A DNA stretch of 64,000 nucleotides from Isoetes taiwanensis. Lineage: Eukaryota; Streptophyta; Lycopodiopsida; Isoetales; Isoetaceae. A program made the translations under genes and the position numbers. Below the pieces are notes generated by a model. That model made no database searches. It saw only the letters and a program-made list of their open reading frames with translations, and was not told the origin of the DNA. The stretch spans positions 13,400,241 to 13,464,240 of the forward strand of contig JAJEKV010000039.1 of the NCBI GenBank assembly GCA_021234155.1, in the 5' to 3' direction. Shown in pieces: positions 45,391-59,664 of this stretch. Each line of letters begins with the position of its first letter. Within the stretch, counting starts at the first letter, position 1.

Positions 45391-48300
45391 TTTGCCACAG
45401 TGGCAACAAATGAGGTAATCCCTGCAGATGCCTCAATTCTTTCATGAACAAGTTGAAAAATAATTATAAGAAACAAAAAGTTTCCTAATTAAAAATTTAA
45501 GGAAATAGTTATCACTTACCAACATAAAGCAAACGTATAATTACTCGGACTATTGTATTTAATTAAGGTTTCTTAAGGTATTTAGTTTCTTAAGGTTTCT
45601 CACGAATTTATTATGCACGATAGCTGACCATGTGAAGTACCGGCATTGCATTTGGTTACAAGCCATTTGATTGTTTAGGATCAGCATATTATCATCTTCT
45701 CTAGAAGATTTTTTGTAACATGTGGCTACCATACACCCAATAGCATATGATTGTGATGAGCAAATAGCATAATGCAATTATATTATGTCGAATAGCACTT
45801 ACTCTCCATACTTGGGTTTTTGAAGGCTTACGTTACGTTGAAGGAATGGTGAAAGCCTTGGCGAGTAAATGCAATTTGTTCTCTGGAAACAAAATTATGG
45901 AACAACTTTGCATTTGCGATGGTTGTTTTGGATAATCAAAGCGTCTGCAGCGAGTGAGACTCGCCGGGCAAGAACAATGGACCATGTAATGATAGGTGCT
46001 GCCATAGACACACATGTAAAGTATCAATGATACAGCGAGGAGAGAATAACAAGTTATGGCGGAATCTGAATCAAATTACCATGCTGCCGTTGATTGCAAT
46101 AAAATAAATTATGGTAGCCGCGATCACAAAAGCACAAAAAAACATGCACTTTGTTACGTGAATTCATATATCATCTACATGCGTCATCGGTGTCTAATAT
46201 TTAGAGACACATTCACAGGCCCACATTTCCTAACCACTCATGAAATTACATGGTATATGTGAATGCATAAAAATGAACCAAAATGAAAAGATGCTAATAC
46301 ACCAATAGAAGGATCTAAGATCTTCATCATCTCCATATGACTATTCTTGCATGTAGTAATGACCTTTGCATGGTAATGCGACTGCCAATATCTTAACAAT
46401 TATTAATGAGCGGAGAATGATTGTGCAGCTGATGAAAACTCCTCCCGCTAGTATTGAACCTAGTATTGAATCTATTAGAAAGAGGGACATTTTTTGTAGC
46501 TTTAACAAAGGCTCAGTAGCCTACACCAATCCCACATTGGCAAGCCCGTAGCCAGAAGGAATGCGATCAATTGAACCTTGGTATAGAATTCCAATGTAAC
46601 ATATAAGATGGAGATATTCCACAATTCTTATGATAGGCGCCAAATGTCCCATTCAAGGGAAGCATAAAGCTGGGTTACCCATGAAATCGGTGCTCCTATT
46701 TCATGTCCATCATCGCATGGTACGTGGAAGGAAAAACATAAGCCCCAAATATCTAAGTCTTAGACATTAGTGCCTTAATTTGTACCATGCTTGCCATCAA
46801 CTTACAATGACTCAAGCTTCGCGTTCATAACTATTTTACAACCCATTACTCATTGGTGTAAAACTTTCAACTTGAACTTCTTTTGATGCGCCCTTGCTAG
46901 CAATGAGGGACCATGTCGAGGAATATAGGTGAGTATTGCTATCTCAATCATAAATTGTGTAAAGATCCGGTTAAACTATCAGTTCATGGTGAGATTGTCC
47001 TCCAAAGGGGCGGTTCTGGGGCACGAGAACAATACGGCAATGGTAAAAGTGCGAGAAAGGGCCATAATATTGTTCCCCATCTGGTTTAGTGCTGAGAGAT
47101 GTCTAATTACATGGCATTCTCTATGGTGAGGTACAAACCTGGCGCTCATTCGGTGAACGCCCGACTGCGATGCGGGAAGAAATGAGACTCCACAAAGAAG
47201 CCCGAACAATGCGAACAGCTTTGCAAGAAATTGGTGCAGGCACATATACCCTACAATCCAATCGGCCGATAGTATAGGGATGGGCATAAATTTAGTTACT
47301 TTTGTGCGACACCATATTGCCATATTTCTATCAAGAGCTTCAAGCTTACATGCATTGGATAGTTTAGAACCATGTTATTCTTTTTGCTCCTCAACCAGAA
47401 CCTATCTAAAAGGCATCGGAAGTTGCACAGAGCATCAAAATTGCACACAATTTCCACTAGGATCATTAAATTCTGATTACCAGATACCTTTCAAAGACAT
47501 CATAGAAATGGAACTGAAGGAAGAAAACCAAAGTGTTATCAGAACATCTGAAGATAGCTAGGCTCGACTTCTGGTCTAAAAGTCCTTTCTAAAAATCAGG
47601 GAATGGTAGTCGGAACATGAAAGAATAATTGCTTTGCATTGCATTAGAGCGACATATCACGCTTTGAAGCTGGGTTTGGCACCTGGCGGATATAGTGCAA
47701 AAAAATGCCATAAAGCTTGCATAAAAGTAAGCTTAGGGTTCTCATGCCAATTCATAGATGCTTTACGAATGCATTTGGTTCTTCTACGCTACATTCACAG
47801 CTAAGTTCCGCGATGCATAATGAAAAAATTAGCATTTCCGAGGTTATCACAACAATTAAAATGAAAGTCATTTGAAACAAAAGTTATAAGTACATTGTCG
47901 CGATGCGATCGGCACAATGATCAATGCACCTATTTCATCCACACACCTCCAATCCAATCTTATCTCCGAGGAGATGCGCCGCTCCCAGCTCCAGTTGTTG
48001 ACTTCCAACAGTTAAATCATAAATAATTTGCCACCAAGAGAAGTGGAGGAAAAGGATGAAGAAATAATAGAAATAAAGGTGTAGGCAATGGAGGAAGAGA
48101 GGGAATAGGAGGAAGTGGAAGTACAAATAATGGAAATGGGGAGCATACCAAGTGTAGGGCCACAAGGACATCTCACGGAGATCAACAACGATTCCCTCGA
48201 TCATTTCAAGACACGGAGGTCCACCGGAGTCTCGGCCGGATGTACATAATCTTAAATGCTAAAAGCCCGAGGAGGAAAGGCGTGCTTAAGACCCGGAGAA

Positions 48301-48949
48301 TCGAGCGAGTCAGACAGCAAGGCAAGTGACATACATCCGACCCTTACCCTAAAAAAAAATTGAATGCCTTGAGGATTGCGCCTGAGACTATCTAAAACTC
48401 TATTAGTATTATATATAGATCCTTAGGTTCATCTACTAAATCATAAGTACACGTCTCTTGAAGGAGTCCATTTCTTCTCGCATTGCCAATTGCGGTCATC
48501 GAATTCTTCCGCTTACTTGCTTACGCATAAGTTTTAGAGTATACGGGTTTTCCAAAACAAGACATGAAAAAAGATTATGTATTTCCCCAATTCGGGTTGG
48601 ATTCTCCACCCTTCTTCCCAACTCGGCTGCTTAAGTTGTTCCACTAATTATCCATTCTCATCTGCCGAATTTGTGCCTCGGTTCTTCTTGCTGCTCTCTC
48701 CCTTCTTTGCTGATGTTGCACCCTTCCATGTTCTTCATGCTGTACATCCAGCCTATACATTGCGCTGTGGGTTGTTGGCGTCATCCTCCACAGAGTTACC
48801 CAGGTCGTAGGCGATTATTGTCTTAGCTTGATTTTGCTAAAACGATGGTGTTGATTGGGGCTTCTTGGAAGTGTCTTCTTGCACTTGGGTTTGGGAGTCA
48901 TTCACAAGGAATGTCATGAGCTCAGCTACATCAGCGGATCTCTTGATAC
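45391..48949. other. No gene recognised
   Basis: About 3.5 kb of AT-rich DNA with short, uncharacteristic frames. It lies between copia fragments of the same orientation and may be decayed transposon DNA. Nothing specific is supported. Confidence 0.4.
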
Positions 48950-50890
48950 TTTCGAGTGAGCCATGGATATTTTTGTGAGTGGGTAGAGATTGCGACAAGG
49001 TTCCCTTAGCACCCTTGCTTTTTCACAATTATTGGCAGTATTGTCCGGCTCTTCTCAGTAGCTGCAAGATAGCAAGTTATTTAAGGCCTCCCAATGGGCG
49101 ATGGTTCTCAAGAGGGTATGTAACCAATATCATAGATGACACTTTTATTCCTAATTAGAAGTGAGAGAGAATCTTAGTAATGCTAAGCTATTATTAGACA
49201 CATTCTCCCTTAGCATCGAGGAGTTCTTGTAGGATAGCAAAAATGTACGACTTTGTGGGCCGTTGGACAGTCCATCCCTCACTTTGACGTTTTGGACTAT
49301 CCGTGGAAGATTATTGCGCGTAGCAGTATACAAAGTTGGCAGTATCCCGGTTAGATTCCGTCTCTTTTGCCCGGATGCTTGGGATGAAATCATTAGTGGG
49401 TTGCAAAAGCGCGTTTTCAGTGGAATCTGATAAAGCTGTCCATGCCGTGGAATCTTTGTGGCTAAATGTGTTCTTAGTAATACTCATGTCTACATGGCGT
49501 CTGCTCTATTAGCTCCACAGGTGTAAGATGGAGGAGATTGTGCGTGTCCGGAAATTTTATTTGGGGTGGAAATGAGTTAGGGCTTGATGGTCCAAGGTAG
49601 CTTGGGTGAAATGCATTAGACCCTAAAAGGCAGTAGTGAGATCTTGGTATGTTGGATTTTCACCTCCAACAAGGTAGTAATATCAAAGTTCATTGAGTTT
49701 TCATTGGTAAGGATGATTCTCGGCACGGGTTGTTGGTGCGATCGATTCGTATTGTCTCCCATTTCCTTAGGAAGGCCACCATTAAGCCCCTCCTTCCTTA
49801 GGCCTTTATCATATGCATCCGTATCCTAATGCTTCTCCCTTTCCTAAAGGGTTGCTTCTTTGCTTAGGACCTTTGTCAGTCTCTTTCCATATTAATCACA
49901 GAGGCATGTCTTGATTTATCCCTCCATCTTTGGTGGATTCTTGCAGGACACTCAGAGAATGTGCCTCTAAGTGTGATTTGTTCATCCAAGGAACACAGCG
50001 GCGATGGGTAGCGGTATTGTCGGCTTACTATTGCGACTTGGTATGAGTGGGTCATCTCATGTCATGAGAGCTTATTTAGAACAAAGTTCTTTGTTATTAG
50101 AGATGGAGACGGAATGTCACGGAATCATATTCTTTGCATTGTTGCCACAAGATTAGGTCCACGGTGAAATTTAGCCATATGGGGTTGCCATCGGGGATAT
50201 CGACCAGGCGGTTTGTGTCTTGTGTATAAATTGCTTTTGCATTACGAAATCCACTGCCCCTCCATCTAATAGATTTGGCATCTTGGTCCCTCGACCACAA
50301 TGGAAAGTGTTTGGATATGGGTATGCTGGGACCAAAGGCTGCTTCATCCCAAATGGGATTTTGTGGTGGCAGTGATCCATAGATGCCTCGAGTCCAGCGA
50401 GTCGATCCATAAAATGGATAATGGGATTCCGAGCTCATCCTTTATGCCGACAAAGGGTTGTGAGAGTATTGAGCATTGTTTTCTTGTGTGGCCGGCTTGG
50501 GGCATGGTCTTGGTTGGGCCTACGTCGATCTAACCGACAAATTTTACTTACTATCTATCCCCGATGCTTGGCCCCAAACTCTGAGGCGAGCTTTTCATCT
50601 GCGCGTAATGGCTTTATGGTCAATCACGGAAGAAGGGGTTGTTTATCTTTAAGGCGTGAATCACTGCCGGATGAGATTGTTCTTGAGTGGTATGAAATAA
50701 AGTGTTATGGCTTACAATTGTTCTTCTCTGGTCAAGAAGAAATCTTGATCGGCATACTTACCTTGATTCATTCTTTTGCATAAGCGGTGGTTGTGCTCCG
50801 ATTGGATCGGTTGTCAGGAGTTATAATCATCTTTGCATTTATGTTGCTCTGATTTTCAGTTGGTGAATAAAGCTTGTTGTCCTTCAAAAA
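48950..50890 (+). pseudogene. L1-type LINE relic
   Basis: Plus-strand decayed L1-like ORF2. Landmarks in shifting frames: QGSLSTLAFSQLL (the RQGCPLSP region, near 49010), FIWGG and KVAWVKCIRP (the usual block after RT, near 49560-49640), and a C-terminal zf-RVT domain (KGCESIEHCFLVWP, near 50450). The 3' end is probably near 50890, after AATAAAG. It contains many stops. It lies between copia segments and probably inserted into that element. Confidence 0.55.
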
Positions 50891-50992
50891 CAAGATCTTG
50901 CTTCAAAGCGGTTGAATTCATCATCCTCACTATCATAAGAATGATTTCTTGGTTATAACATCTTTTTAGTCATTTCTTCACTTATCTCCTCT

Positions 50993-53280
50993 TCAAAGTT
51001 GCTTTTCGCAAATTCCTTTGTTGTGTTTGCCTTGAAATTGCCTTATAAAATTGCTCTTCATCAAAATTGCGTCTCTACTTGCAATGGTACTGTGAGCCGG
51101 ATCATATGCTATAAGCCTTGGAGTTGTTATCATAACCACCATATAAGTGATGTAAGCTTCGGTCATCTGGTTTTGTACCATAAATGTCACCGAGACGTGG
51201 GCAGATGCAGAACATCCATATGCCTTCAAAATGATCATAAAGTGGCATCTTACCCGGACCATGTCATCTCGAACCGTTTCTTTTATTGCTTATAGATGGC
51301 AAAATATTTTGCACATATCTGCTGCCTTCACGACTTCATCTCCGCAGGGTAATTAGGTGCGCCCTGATATTTCAACAGTAACCTTACTACATTCCATGAT
51401 GTTCTAATGGCCACTACTTTCCGCTACTCCGTTTATTCGCGGTGAGTATCGACAAGTTAATTATCTTTTGATTCCAAGATTAGCCTGTGCTTCTTGAACC
51501 ATAAGATAAATACTCACCTTAGCCCGGTCGGCATTATGCATGATGATCTTCTGCTGTTTCTCCCTGAACTTGACTACATACATTCTTAGTGCATCAAAGG
51601 CTTGATCTTTAGTTTTTTGAATTAGCATTTTGCCTTCTGGCGGGGAAATCATTTATGAAAGGTCATAAAGTATCACGCTTCTGTTATACTTTCGTGACAT
51701 TAATTGGACATAAAGATCATTATAGACGGATCTAAGATTTCTTTAATGCTCTTTTCAATGACCTTTTGAATGGAAGCTGGTTTGCTTACCAAGAATGCAC
51801 CACCGCGCATATAAATTATTTGTTCTTTCTTCATTTAGGATATCAGCCTCTCTTTAACCAAAGGTTCAATGTTTCCAACATTTGGTGGCACGATACGTGA
51901 TGCCACATTTTTAAAGATGGACATTCGACAAGATTCATACTAGACAGTTTATGATAAAACCCATAAAGATTCCCAACTCTTTTTCCAATAAACTTTATTT
52001 CATTGTTCAGAAAAATTTTATATTCCAACTTCTCAAATACGACCTTATATTCCAACGACCTCAATACGACTAGTTGACATACTAATATTAGGTTCCTAAC
52101 CAAAGTAGGTACACATAAAACATCTCTAAGTTCTACTGCTCTTCCATTTAAATCAAATATTTCCAAGATTCCAGTGTCCTCTATCTTCTATAGACCTCTG
52201 TCTCCTAGTTGAACATGTCCATTGCTAACTTCTTGCTTTTTTTAAGTAAACTTGGTCTACAAGTCACTGTTTTCTCAGCTTCTGAATCTATGATCAAGAA
52301 ATTATTATCTAATTTGTTAGGCTCACAAGAAACAGACAAAATATCAGCAAATCTTACCTCAACAGTTTCATCTTGTTCCTCTTCTTCACTTTCGTTTGCT
52401 ACTCGGACAACATTAAAGGTTGACTTTCCTCTGAAACCAGCCTTGCCTTTTCCTGAATATTCTTGAAGTCCCCTTTGGACTCGGACAATTTGCTACGACA
52501 TGACCTTTCCCATCGGTTAGCCTGCTGCTGTATGGGTCCCATGACCTGTGAATTAGCCGTGGGCCATTAAAAACTATTCTGTTCTGTTCTGTTCATCACT
52601 TGCGGCGGACAATGCGCTTAAGATGTCCGTATGAATCATATAAGTAACAAGTTCCAACCTTGTTCATATTTCCTCCTTTCTTAACTTTACCAGCATATAA
52701 TATCTCTGTTGAATCTTCTTCATCTTATGTATCATCAAACTTTTGCTCAAACTCCGTCCTTATCATTATCGATTCTATTCTTATCATTTGAATTGCATGC
52801 TCCTTTGACCTGGCAATATTTCTTAATAAAGTGGCTAATTGCTCATAATGTGAGAATGGTCGGCTAATGACAATGTTGATATTGCTTTCATTCAAAGATT
52901 ATTAAAGCTCCCTTCTAGATCTGCAATTATAGAGTCAAACTTTTCTAGATATTCTGTTATATTGTCTTTATTGTGCAATTTAAGTTTCCTGAGCTGTTTT
53001 TCCATAACATCAAACTGAGAGGAAGTTTTTACCTCATACTGACGCTCATATAAGTCCACATTTCCTTTGGCTTCATACATTTGAGCTTCAGTTTAATAGC
53101 TATGTCAACCTTACTTGTGATGATTGCTTGAGCCTCCATAATATTGATTTCATCACTTGTTGCTGCCACAATTTGGCAGCATAGAAGAGCAATTGACATT
53201 TCTCATTGATGGCTAACAATTTCTTTGAAATAATATTGCATATACCAAGTGCATCCTCAGAGACAATTCAAAGCAACCTC
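50993..53280 (-). pseudogene. Ty1/copia gag-protease-integrase, decayed
   Basis: Minus strand, read from 53280: gag (YERQYEVKTSSQFDVMEK, ITEYLEKFDSIIADLEGSF), zinc-knuckle remnants (GHVVANCP, DSYGHLKRI), protease (LIIDSEAEKTVT, with Glu where the family has Gly), the gag-pre-integrase block (VELRDVLCVPTLVRNLI, FIGKRVGNLYGFYHKL), integrase core remnants (KTKDQAFDALRMYVVKFRE) and the post-integrase block (LKAYGCSASAHV, YDPAHSTIASRDAI). A short pentamer-tailed insertion lies in the knuckle region. RT and LTRs are not adjacent. It may belong with the RNase H and LTR at 43.8-44.5 kb. Confidence 0.7.
52500..52598 (+). mobile_element. Short LINE 3' end with (CTGTT)n tail
   Basis: Plus-strand GGGTCCCATGACC, GTGGGCCATTAAAAAC and a (CTGTT)n tail match the 3' end of LINE-A (minus strand GGGTCCCATAGGCC, GATAAAAAAAC and a (CTATT)n tail). 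Only about 100 bp is present, so this is a very short 5'-truncated insertion. It separates two zinc-knuckle pieces of the copia gag. Confidence 0.55.
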
Positions 53281-56200
53281 AAGTTGAGAACCAAGCAAGG
53301 ACTCTCATTTTGAAGTGTGCAAAGAAGGGTTGAAGGAAGGTCAAAATGTAGTGCAAGGTCAACATAAAGAGACTCTATAGCAGATCAAGATGGGAAGACC
53401 CCTAAGAGTAAGATGTTCGTTCAAGTTCTTTGGCATGATCCTATACCTTAAAGAACTCCCTTGACTCCAATTGCCTCCTTTTACTCACCATTATTCCAAA
53501 TCCAAAATGGCTTGAAATCTATCTCTAGTCAAGAACAACACGCACTCCATCCACACATCCACTATTTTCCTAAATCCCTATTGAAATTGTATATTAATGG
53601 CCAATAGGGCACACTCTCTCTCTAAAGAAACAAGGGAGGGGAGAAAAACACTCATTCCATTACAAAGTCCTTGAATAAAATTTGGTCTAAGCATTATTAG
53701 ATTTAAATTGCCAAAAGTGCTGCATATAATTGTCACATCATCATCCACCTCACCAAAATGCCACCTCACCATACATGTCATCTACCATTTTGTTTTTCCA
53801 TCTCACACAAGTTGTTGACTAGGAGAAAAGATTTTTTGCCATGTCACCATGCCATGTCATCATCCACCCCACCAAAAGTTAGCCACCTCATCACACATCA
53901 TATTCCTTCTTTCACACATCATATTCCTTCTTTCATCTCACAAAGTTTTGACTAGAGAATTACATGAGTCACCATATGCCAAGTCATCACATGCCGTCAC
54001 GTTGGTTGCTTACATACCCTACACTTACCGCGTGTCCAAACTCCAAGATCATACCATTTAAAAAGAAAAAATGTAATGCGTGCAATTATTTCCTATGAAC
54101 CCTTTGTCTAGGTATGATTTCATCGAATTCCCATCGCCATGCTTGCCCACAGGATTATTTTTTAGAAAGAGAGCTGTGGGATATTGTTCCTCCCGCCCGA
54201 AAATTCTTTGACCTAAAAGGTCGAGGCCAGATCCGACCTCTTCCGGTGGATGCGACGATAATCATGACTTGAACATCTCTTTTGTATCCTTATGCTTCAA
54301 AAGAAACATCACAACACACATAGGCCAAAACCAAAACAGCCTCGGATGTGCCAAGAATGTCTTAGAAATAAGAAAAATAAAAAGGGGGGATCACGTTCTA
54401 AAACAAAGGGGTCGGTAGCGATTAAATACGACCTCTATGTCACCGGTTGGAGTATTTAGCGAAGAATAGCCTACCTTGCATGAAGTTTATTTGAATTTAA
54501 TGCAAAAACAGCATTGTTTATCTTCTTGCAGATATTTTGGATCACGTGCCCATGGCTGTGAGCTTAGGAGTGATGTTTACCTTCTATGTGATAATCAAAT
54601 GAGAGAAAATCGACCTTGGTAGAATTATTGTTATTTAACGGTCAATGAATTCTTATTCTTATGCTAAAATCATAAAACCGCAGAAAATGAGGTTATTATT
54701 AATGCGAGTTGAGTTTTGCACCATGGAGTTCTTTATAATAAGTACCAAAAAATCATTCAAAACATATCTCTAGAACCCATGCAATACTGTTCATTCTTGA
54801 ATCAAGGCTGTATTGGTACGATAAATGAATTTTTCCCCACAAAATGGTGCAAAATTGGCACCCATTGATACGTATCACTTGTCTGCTTGAGTCATTAGAA
54901 GTTAAATCAATTGTCAAAACTAAAAAGTGCTTTCGATCTCAAAATGGCAAACAAATACCGGTTGGGATGTGTCTCAAAATTGACGGTGAGAAAGCCAATT
55001 CCATGAAGCCTAAGGAATCTACAAAATAGGCCTTGGTATACTAATCAAGCATATTGTCCACAAGCTTTGTAGTTGGAATTGTAGAAAAACTCTCAAAGAT
55101 TGTGTCAGGGCAAGTTTTTGTTGTGATTGGTTTTACGTTTTGGGAAGCCCGTCTATTAGAGTTTTGAGCATGAGCCATTTAGCAGGAATTCTCTGCAGGT
55201 GGTTGCCTATAGCAACCTAGAAGTCCCTATACCCTTGAGGTTGAGGGTTTTGTCGAGAAAACCTTCAACATTTTGGAGGAATTCTGAGGGCCCACACGGA
55301 TCTTGGGAACTCATGGCTCCTAGAAAGATATTGAAACAGGCTGACGATTTACCTGCTTGAACCACAGGAGAATATAGGAATGTCTCTGATTAGGGAATGG
55401 ATCTACTGGTCCAGCTTAACCGCAGTGTGCTGTGCTTTGAGGCAATATGCGTTCCTCCACCAACTTGCAGTCAAGTGTCAATGCTAACAATTTTCTCAAA
55501 ATTTTGAGGAATACTATGCGGAGTATATTACAAGAGGAGGTAGTTCGAATTCAAGAAATGTTTCAAAAATGAGGAGGTAAGAGCTTGGGCTGGATTATGT
55601 GATCGACACAAGGAGTAAGTACTTGGGGAAGGGTGAAAGCAATTCTTAGGAAGGTTTGTTAAGACTATAGAACCACAAGATTTAGTCTTTGAATTCTGAT
55701 CTTTTCGATTATTAGACTTGAGAGTGCATCAATATGTAGAAAGATTTCATGCTTATCTAATTAAGTGCCAAGTCAATCAAGTTCAAATCACACTTTGCAT
55801 CACGGTAGCTTTGTTTCATAAAGGGATTGGCGACAAGAGGGTTTGATACTATACACAAGGCCTTTACCAAGGCTATTGAAGTACAAACATGTTTTCTTAT
55901 TTGTCGATGACTTAATATGTCTAATGACCCTGCTTTCCAGTTATGAGAGCGAGAATATGGAATGACCCTATACATTATGTTCCAAGAAGAAGAAACCAAG
56001 GATGGAAGAGGTAAATGCTCACGAATCGATGTGAAGCGAGATCTGCAAGGTTTACGAGCCACCTTGAGAGTTACTAGGCAATTGCAAGAAATGAAGACCT
56101 ACAAGGCGAAAGGAAAACCTACCATCCTTGTGCTCATTGTTTAGGACATTCTTGAGACTATTGTTAATTACCAGCCTTGTACTAATGTGATAGAGGACAT

Positions 56201-56299
56201 TTTGGTAGGAATACTTATTTGTACTTACGCAAATCCATTAGCCATTATGAGATAGGTGTAGTGTGAAGGAGTATTTTTGCAAGGCAGAGGAAGCATCAA
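53281..56299. other. No gene recognised
   Basis: Non-coding DNA. At 53890-53940 a 23-bp unit (CACATCATATTCCTTCTTTC) is tandemly doubled, and ACCTCACC/CATGTCATC-rich repeats surround it. Plus-strand frames near 55500-56150 may be the eroded gag of the gypsy relic that follows, but I cannot confirm it. Confidence 0.35.
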
Positions 56300-59000
56300 A
56301 AATGCGACTCAAACATGTCAAGCAACCCCTACTCGGGGCCTCAAAACCTTCTTCATGATGAGTTTGTTCTTGATCCGATGATGTCAATTAGGTTTATCAC
56401 GAGAAATCAGAAGAAGCGAAGGAGATTATGCGTGATTACATACCTAAGGCTATCTGAGAACACAAAGGGAAAGGGAAGTTGTTCAGGAAGAGATGGAACC
56501 AAAAATCTTTGGAAAAGAAAAACAAAGAATCTGTCGGTTATACCTATTCCTCCTCACCAAAGGTGTGTAAGAAGAAGAGGTAGATGAATTTGATTCATTG
56601 ATGAAGAATGCAAAGGTGGTGTAGACTTTGCTTACTTTGTTGAAGTGCACCATCCTATAGGGAAAAGTCTTAACAAGTCCCTAGCCAAGGAAGATCATGT
56701 AGGTGACACAAGAAGAAACGAGGTGGCTTTACAAACCATATCAATGAACAAATCTTGGTACAAAGTAAGATATGATCCGGGAGCTTTCATATGCTGCAAA
56801 ACTTGGCAAAACAACTTTATCAAGGTATTTGCTAGATGGAGGTCTCCTTTGAATGTCATGCCTCATCACATAATGAGTATTGTGGCTTAGAAATAGATAA
56901 AAAGCCCCCATGGTACTTAGGGTCCTTTTCCAGCTTTCGAGAATCAATCCCTGGGCATCCTAAGTAATGTATTAATTGATGTGGAAGGCATTATTATTTG
57001 CTGCTAACTTTGTTGTGGTAGCTTTTGAAGGTGTGGATGATAGAAAACTGATTATATATGATTTGCTCTTGGAAGTGGGGAATTGGCTTTCTCTGATTGG
57101 ATGCAAGACCTGTTGGTCCAAGGAGATGTACCATATCGGATGGTAAGGCATGAAACGCTTGTAGTAAGTGGGAGAATTTGAATCCTTAAACTTTATTGAA
57201 GACATGCTAGCATCAAACCTTTTGGTGAATATAGTTATCTCTTCTTGTTTTCCAACATGGAGACGGGATCATTGACCAAGGTTAGCATCCCTTCACAAGA
57301 AAATTTTTGCTTTCTTATGGTTTTGATAGTGGAATATCAAAAATTAAATATAATACTCTTATTTGCTATCTTGAAAAATAAAGAAAATAAGTTGCTGGCT
57401 AAGGTAGGAAGGATTTATCCTAATACTATAGAATATGGCCGAGAATATAAGGCCATTATAGCGGTCTTCGTCAAGAAGCCAAACATATTAGTATAGCCCA
57501 CGACATAAAGTGATTTGGAAATTCCCAATTAGTTTTAGAGGCAAATTTTAGAATATCGAGGCCAACAAGAAGATATGATAGCCCTCAGTCAAGCATTGTG
57601 AGCTCAACTGGTTTCAACGGTGGGAACTCAACCATGTTACAAAGGAAAGGGACCTCAATAATTGAAAGCGGAATCTTTGTTTGCCGCAGTGTGTTATGAG
57701 CACTTGCCAAGCGAGAGGAGCAATAAAAAGAAGATGAATTAGAAGAGGACTTGAAGCGATTACATCCATTACAGTGGCGTAATGCAAGTGAAGAAAAAGA
57801 TTGAGTGAAGTAAAGAGAAATGAGCATTAAAAAGAATGAGAAAAGAATTTTATCTTGGGGATCTATTGAGGAAAGAGGAAGATGAACATCGGGTAACAAT
57901 TCTTTGATGAATGGAAGGATGTTTTGCCAGGATTATAAAGAAGCCCGATAGGAGTGGATGGAAAGAGATGAGTTGAAATTAGGATCAAGAAATGAGGAAA
58001 CTGTTATCGCGAGAAACTAAGAAGAATAAATGTTGCGCCAAGGTGTAAAGGGAAGAGTTGCCTGAGAATGAATCTTTGGGGTCATAACGAGAAATAATAA
58101 ACCACGAGATAGTTGTCATGTATTGTACGGTTGAGAAAAAGAACAAAGCAATAAGGATATGCGCATAGATTATAGAGATCTAAATAAAAGGCTACTATTG
58201 AGTTGCTATCCCTTACCCTTTACGGAATAGGTTCTATCTTTGGTAGATGGAAATATCTCTCCTTCCTAGATGGATTCTACGGTTTTAACCAAATGTATCA
58301 AAGAAGATCGACCTAAGAGCGGCATTCATTACACCTTGAGGAACATTTGCCATGAAAAGGATGCCCTTTGCTCTCATGAATGCTCGGCTACATTCCAAAA
58401 AGAGCCATGGATACTATATTTAAAGAAATGCCATCATATTTGTTCAGGGTTTTTAGATGATTTATGCTTAGGTACTTCATTTGATAACACTTAGACTATT
58501 TGACTAAACTCTTTGCTATGTGCAGGAAAGGCGGTTAAGTTTGAACCCTCTGAAATGTATGTTTCTATGTAAAGGAGATTTGTTGGGGCATGAGATATCC
58601 ACCAAGGTAGGTATGACAAGTTTTCTGCGAATGTATGTACCACATTTTTCCCATCTGATTAGCCCTATTACCAAATCGACTTAAAGATAGGTACAAAACA
58701 AGAAGTAAGCACATTAGGGTTGAGTGGGTGAACCTTGTCAAGAGGCATTTGTCAAAATAATTCCGGGCTATCTGTGAGTCCACCTTGTTAAAACCTCAGG
58801 ATCATGAAATCTTTTCCAAGCTTACATTGAGTATAACAAAAAAAAGGTATAAGTGACTCTGTTACAAAGCAATATAGTTGTCATGTTCTTCAGTAAAGTC
58901 ACAGTCCGGTCTGAGAAGTTAGATACTCTAGAGCTTGAAAAGAAGTCTGTTGCTCTTATATTCCTAAGTAGATAGGCAAAGGAACACCTTTTGAATAGTG
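56300..59000 (+). pseudogene. Strongly decayed Ty3/gypsy relic
   Basis: The clearest part is a reverse transcriptase on the plus strand at 58140-58800 in shifting frames: an IDYRDLN-type block, FLDGF, GTFAMKRMPFALMNA, then LSLNPLKC-type and GHEIS blocks, with SATFQK in a third frame. Near 58920 LELEKKSVALIFLSR suggests RNase H. Upstream pieces (56640-57480) could be protease or linker. Every domain has stops and shifts. No LTR could be assigned. Confidence 0.5.
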
Positions 59001-59216
59001 AGGTGCAAGTTCTAATGAGACAAAAATCCTATGGCTTTTGCTTTTTGCAAAAAAACAACACAAAGTCAAAATCTACAAATGGGCATGCAAAGTCTTGAAC
59101 CTATAATATCAATGTAAAGGTGATTAAAACCATTGAGGACCCAGTGCATACCTTCCCTACATTTTCTTTGAACATGAGGACCAAGATGGTTTTGGAAGAA
59201 GTGTTAAATGGTGTCA

Positions 59217-59648
59217 TGTTATTTGGAGACCTATGGCTTTGATGGCGGTAGGTCAAGTCAAAGTCAAAGTCAAAAGTGGGGCACCCCCTACCCAGTGTTC
59301 TTTGGGCTTTCGCTAAACACACAGACACCCCACTTGCCCGCCACTTAGGGTTTCGTTGACCGATCAAAGTCCACAAAGTCAACTAGAGTAGGATTTTAGG
59401 AAGCAATCTATCTACTCCGGATTTTAGGCAAGTTGGAGGGAAACTTTCCATATGAAGGGAGATACACAATATAATGATGGATGCACCCGGTGGAAAGGAA
59501 ATATGGACATAAATAATAAGGAGTGATACAAAGAGAAAAACTTGCGGAGTCGAGATATAGAAGCCGAGGGAAATTGTTTGGCGCTGATTGATCTTATTGT
59601 CGGTGTATTGTGTATCAATTTGTGAATACATCATCTTCAAATCTAACA
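59217..59648 (+). repeat. 5' LTR of copia element D
   Basis: 432 bp beginning TGTTATTTGGAG and ending AAATCTAACA (TGTTA...TAACA inverted ends), directly followed by an initiator-Met-type PBS. GACATAAATAATAAGG near 59508 is a TATA-like candidate. The 5' part holds tandem AAAGTCAAAGTC repeats (59250-59275). The partner LTR would lie beyond the window. Confidence 0.65.
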
Positions 59649-59649
59649 T

Positions 59650-59661
59650 TGGTATCGAGCC
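59650..59661 (+). promoter_or_regulatory. Primer binding site of copia element D
   Basis: TGGTATCGAGCC, one base past the LTR end, matches the initiator-Met PBS (TGGTATCAGAGCC) with one base missing. Confidence 0.7.
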
Positions 59662-59664
59662 ATG

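Noticed and set aside
47280-47561. Plus-strand frame of 93 codons
   Set aside because: No recognisable domain, no splice context and no relation to neighbours; not supported as a gene.
53758-54061. His/Ser-rich frames over CATCACA-rich DNA
   Set aside because: Produced by short tandem repeats; no protein character.
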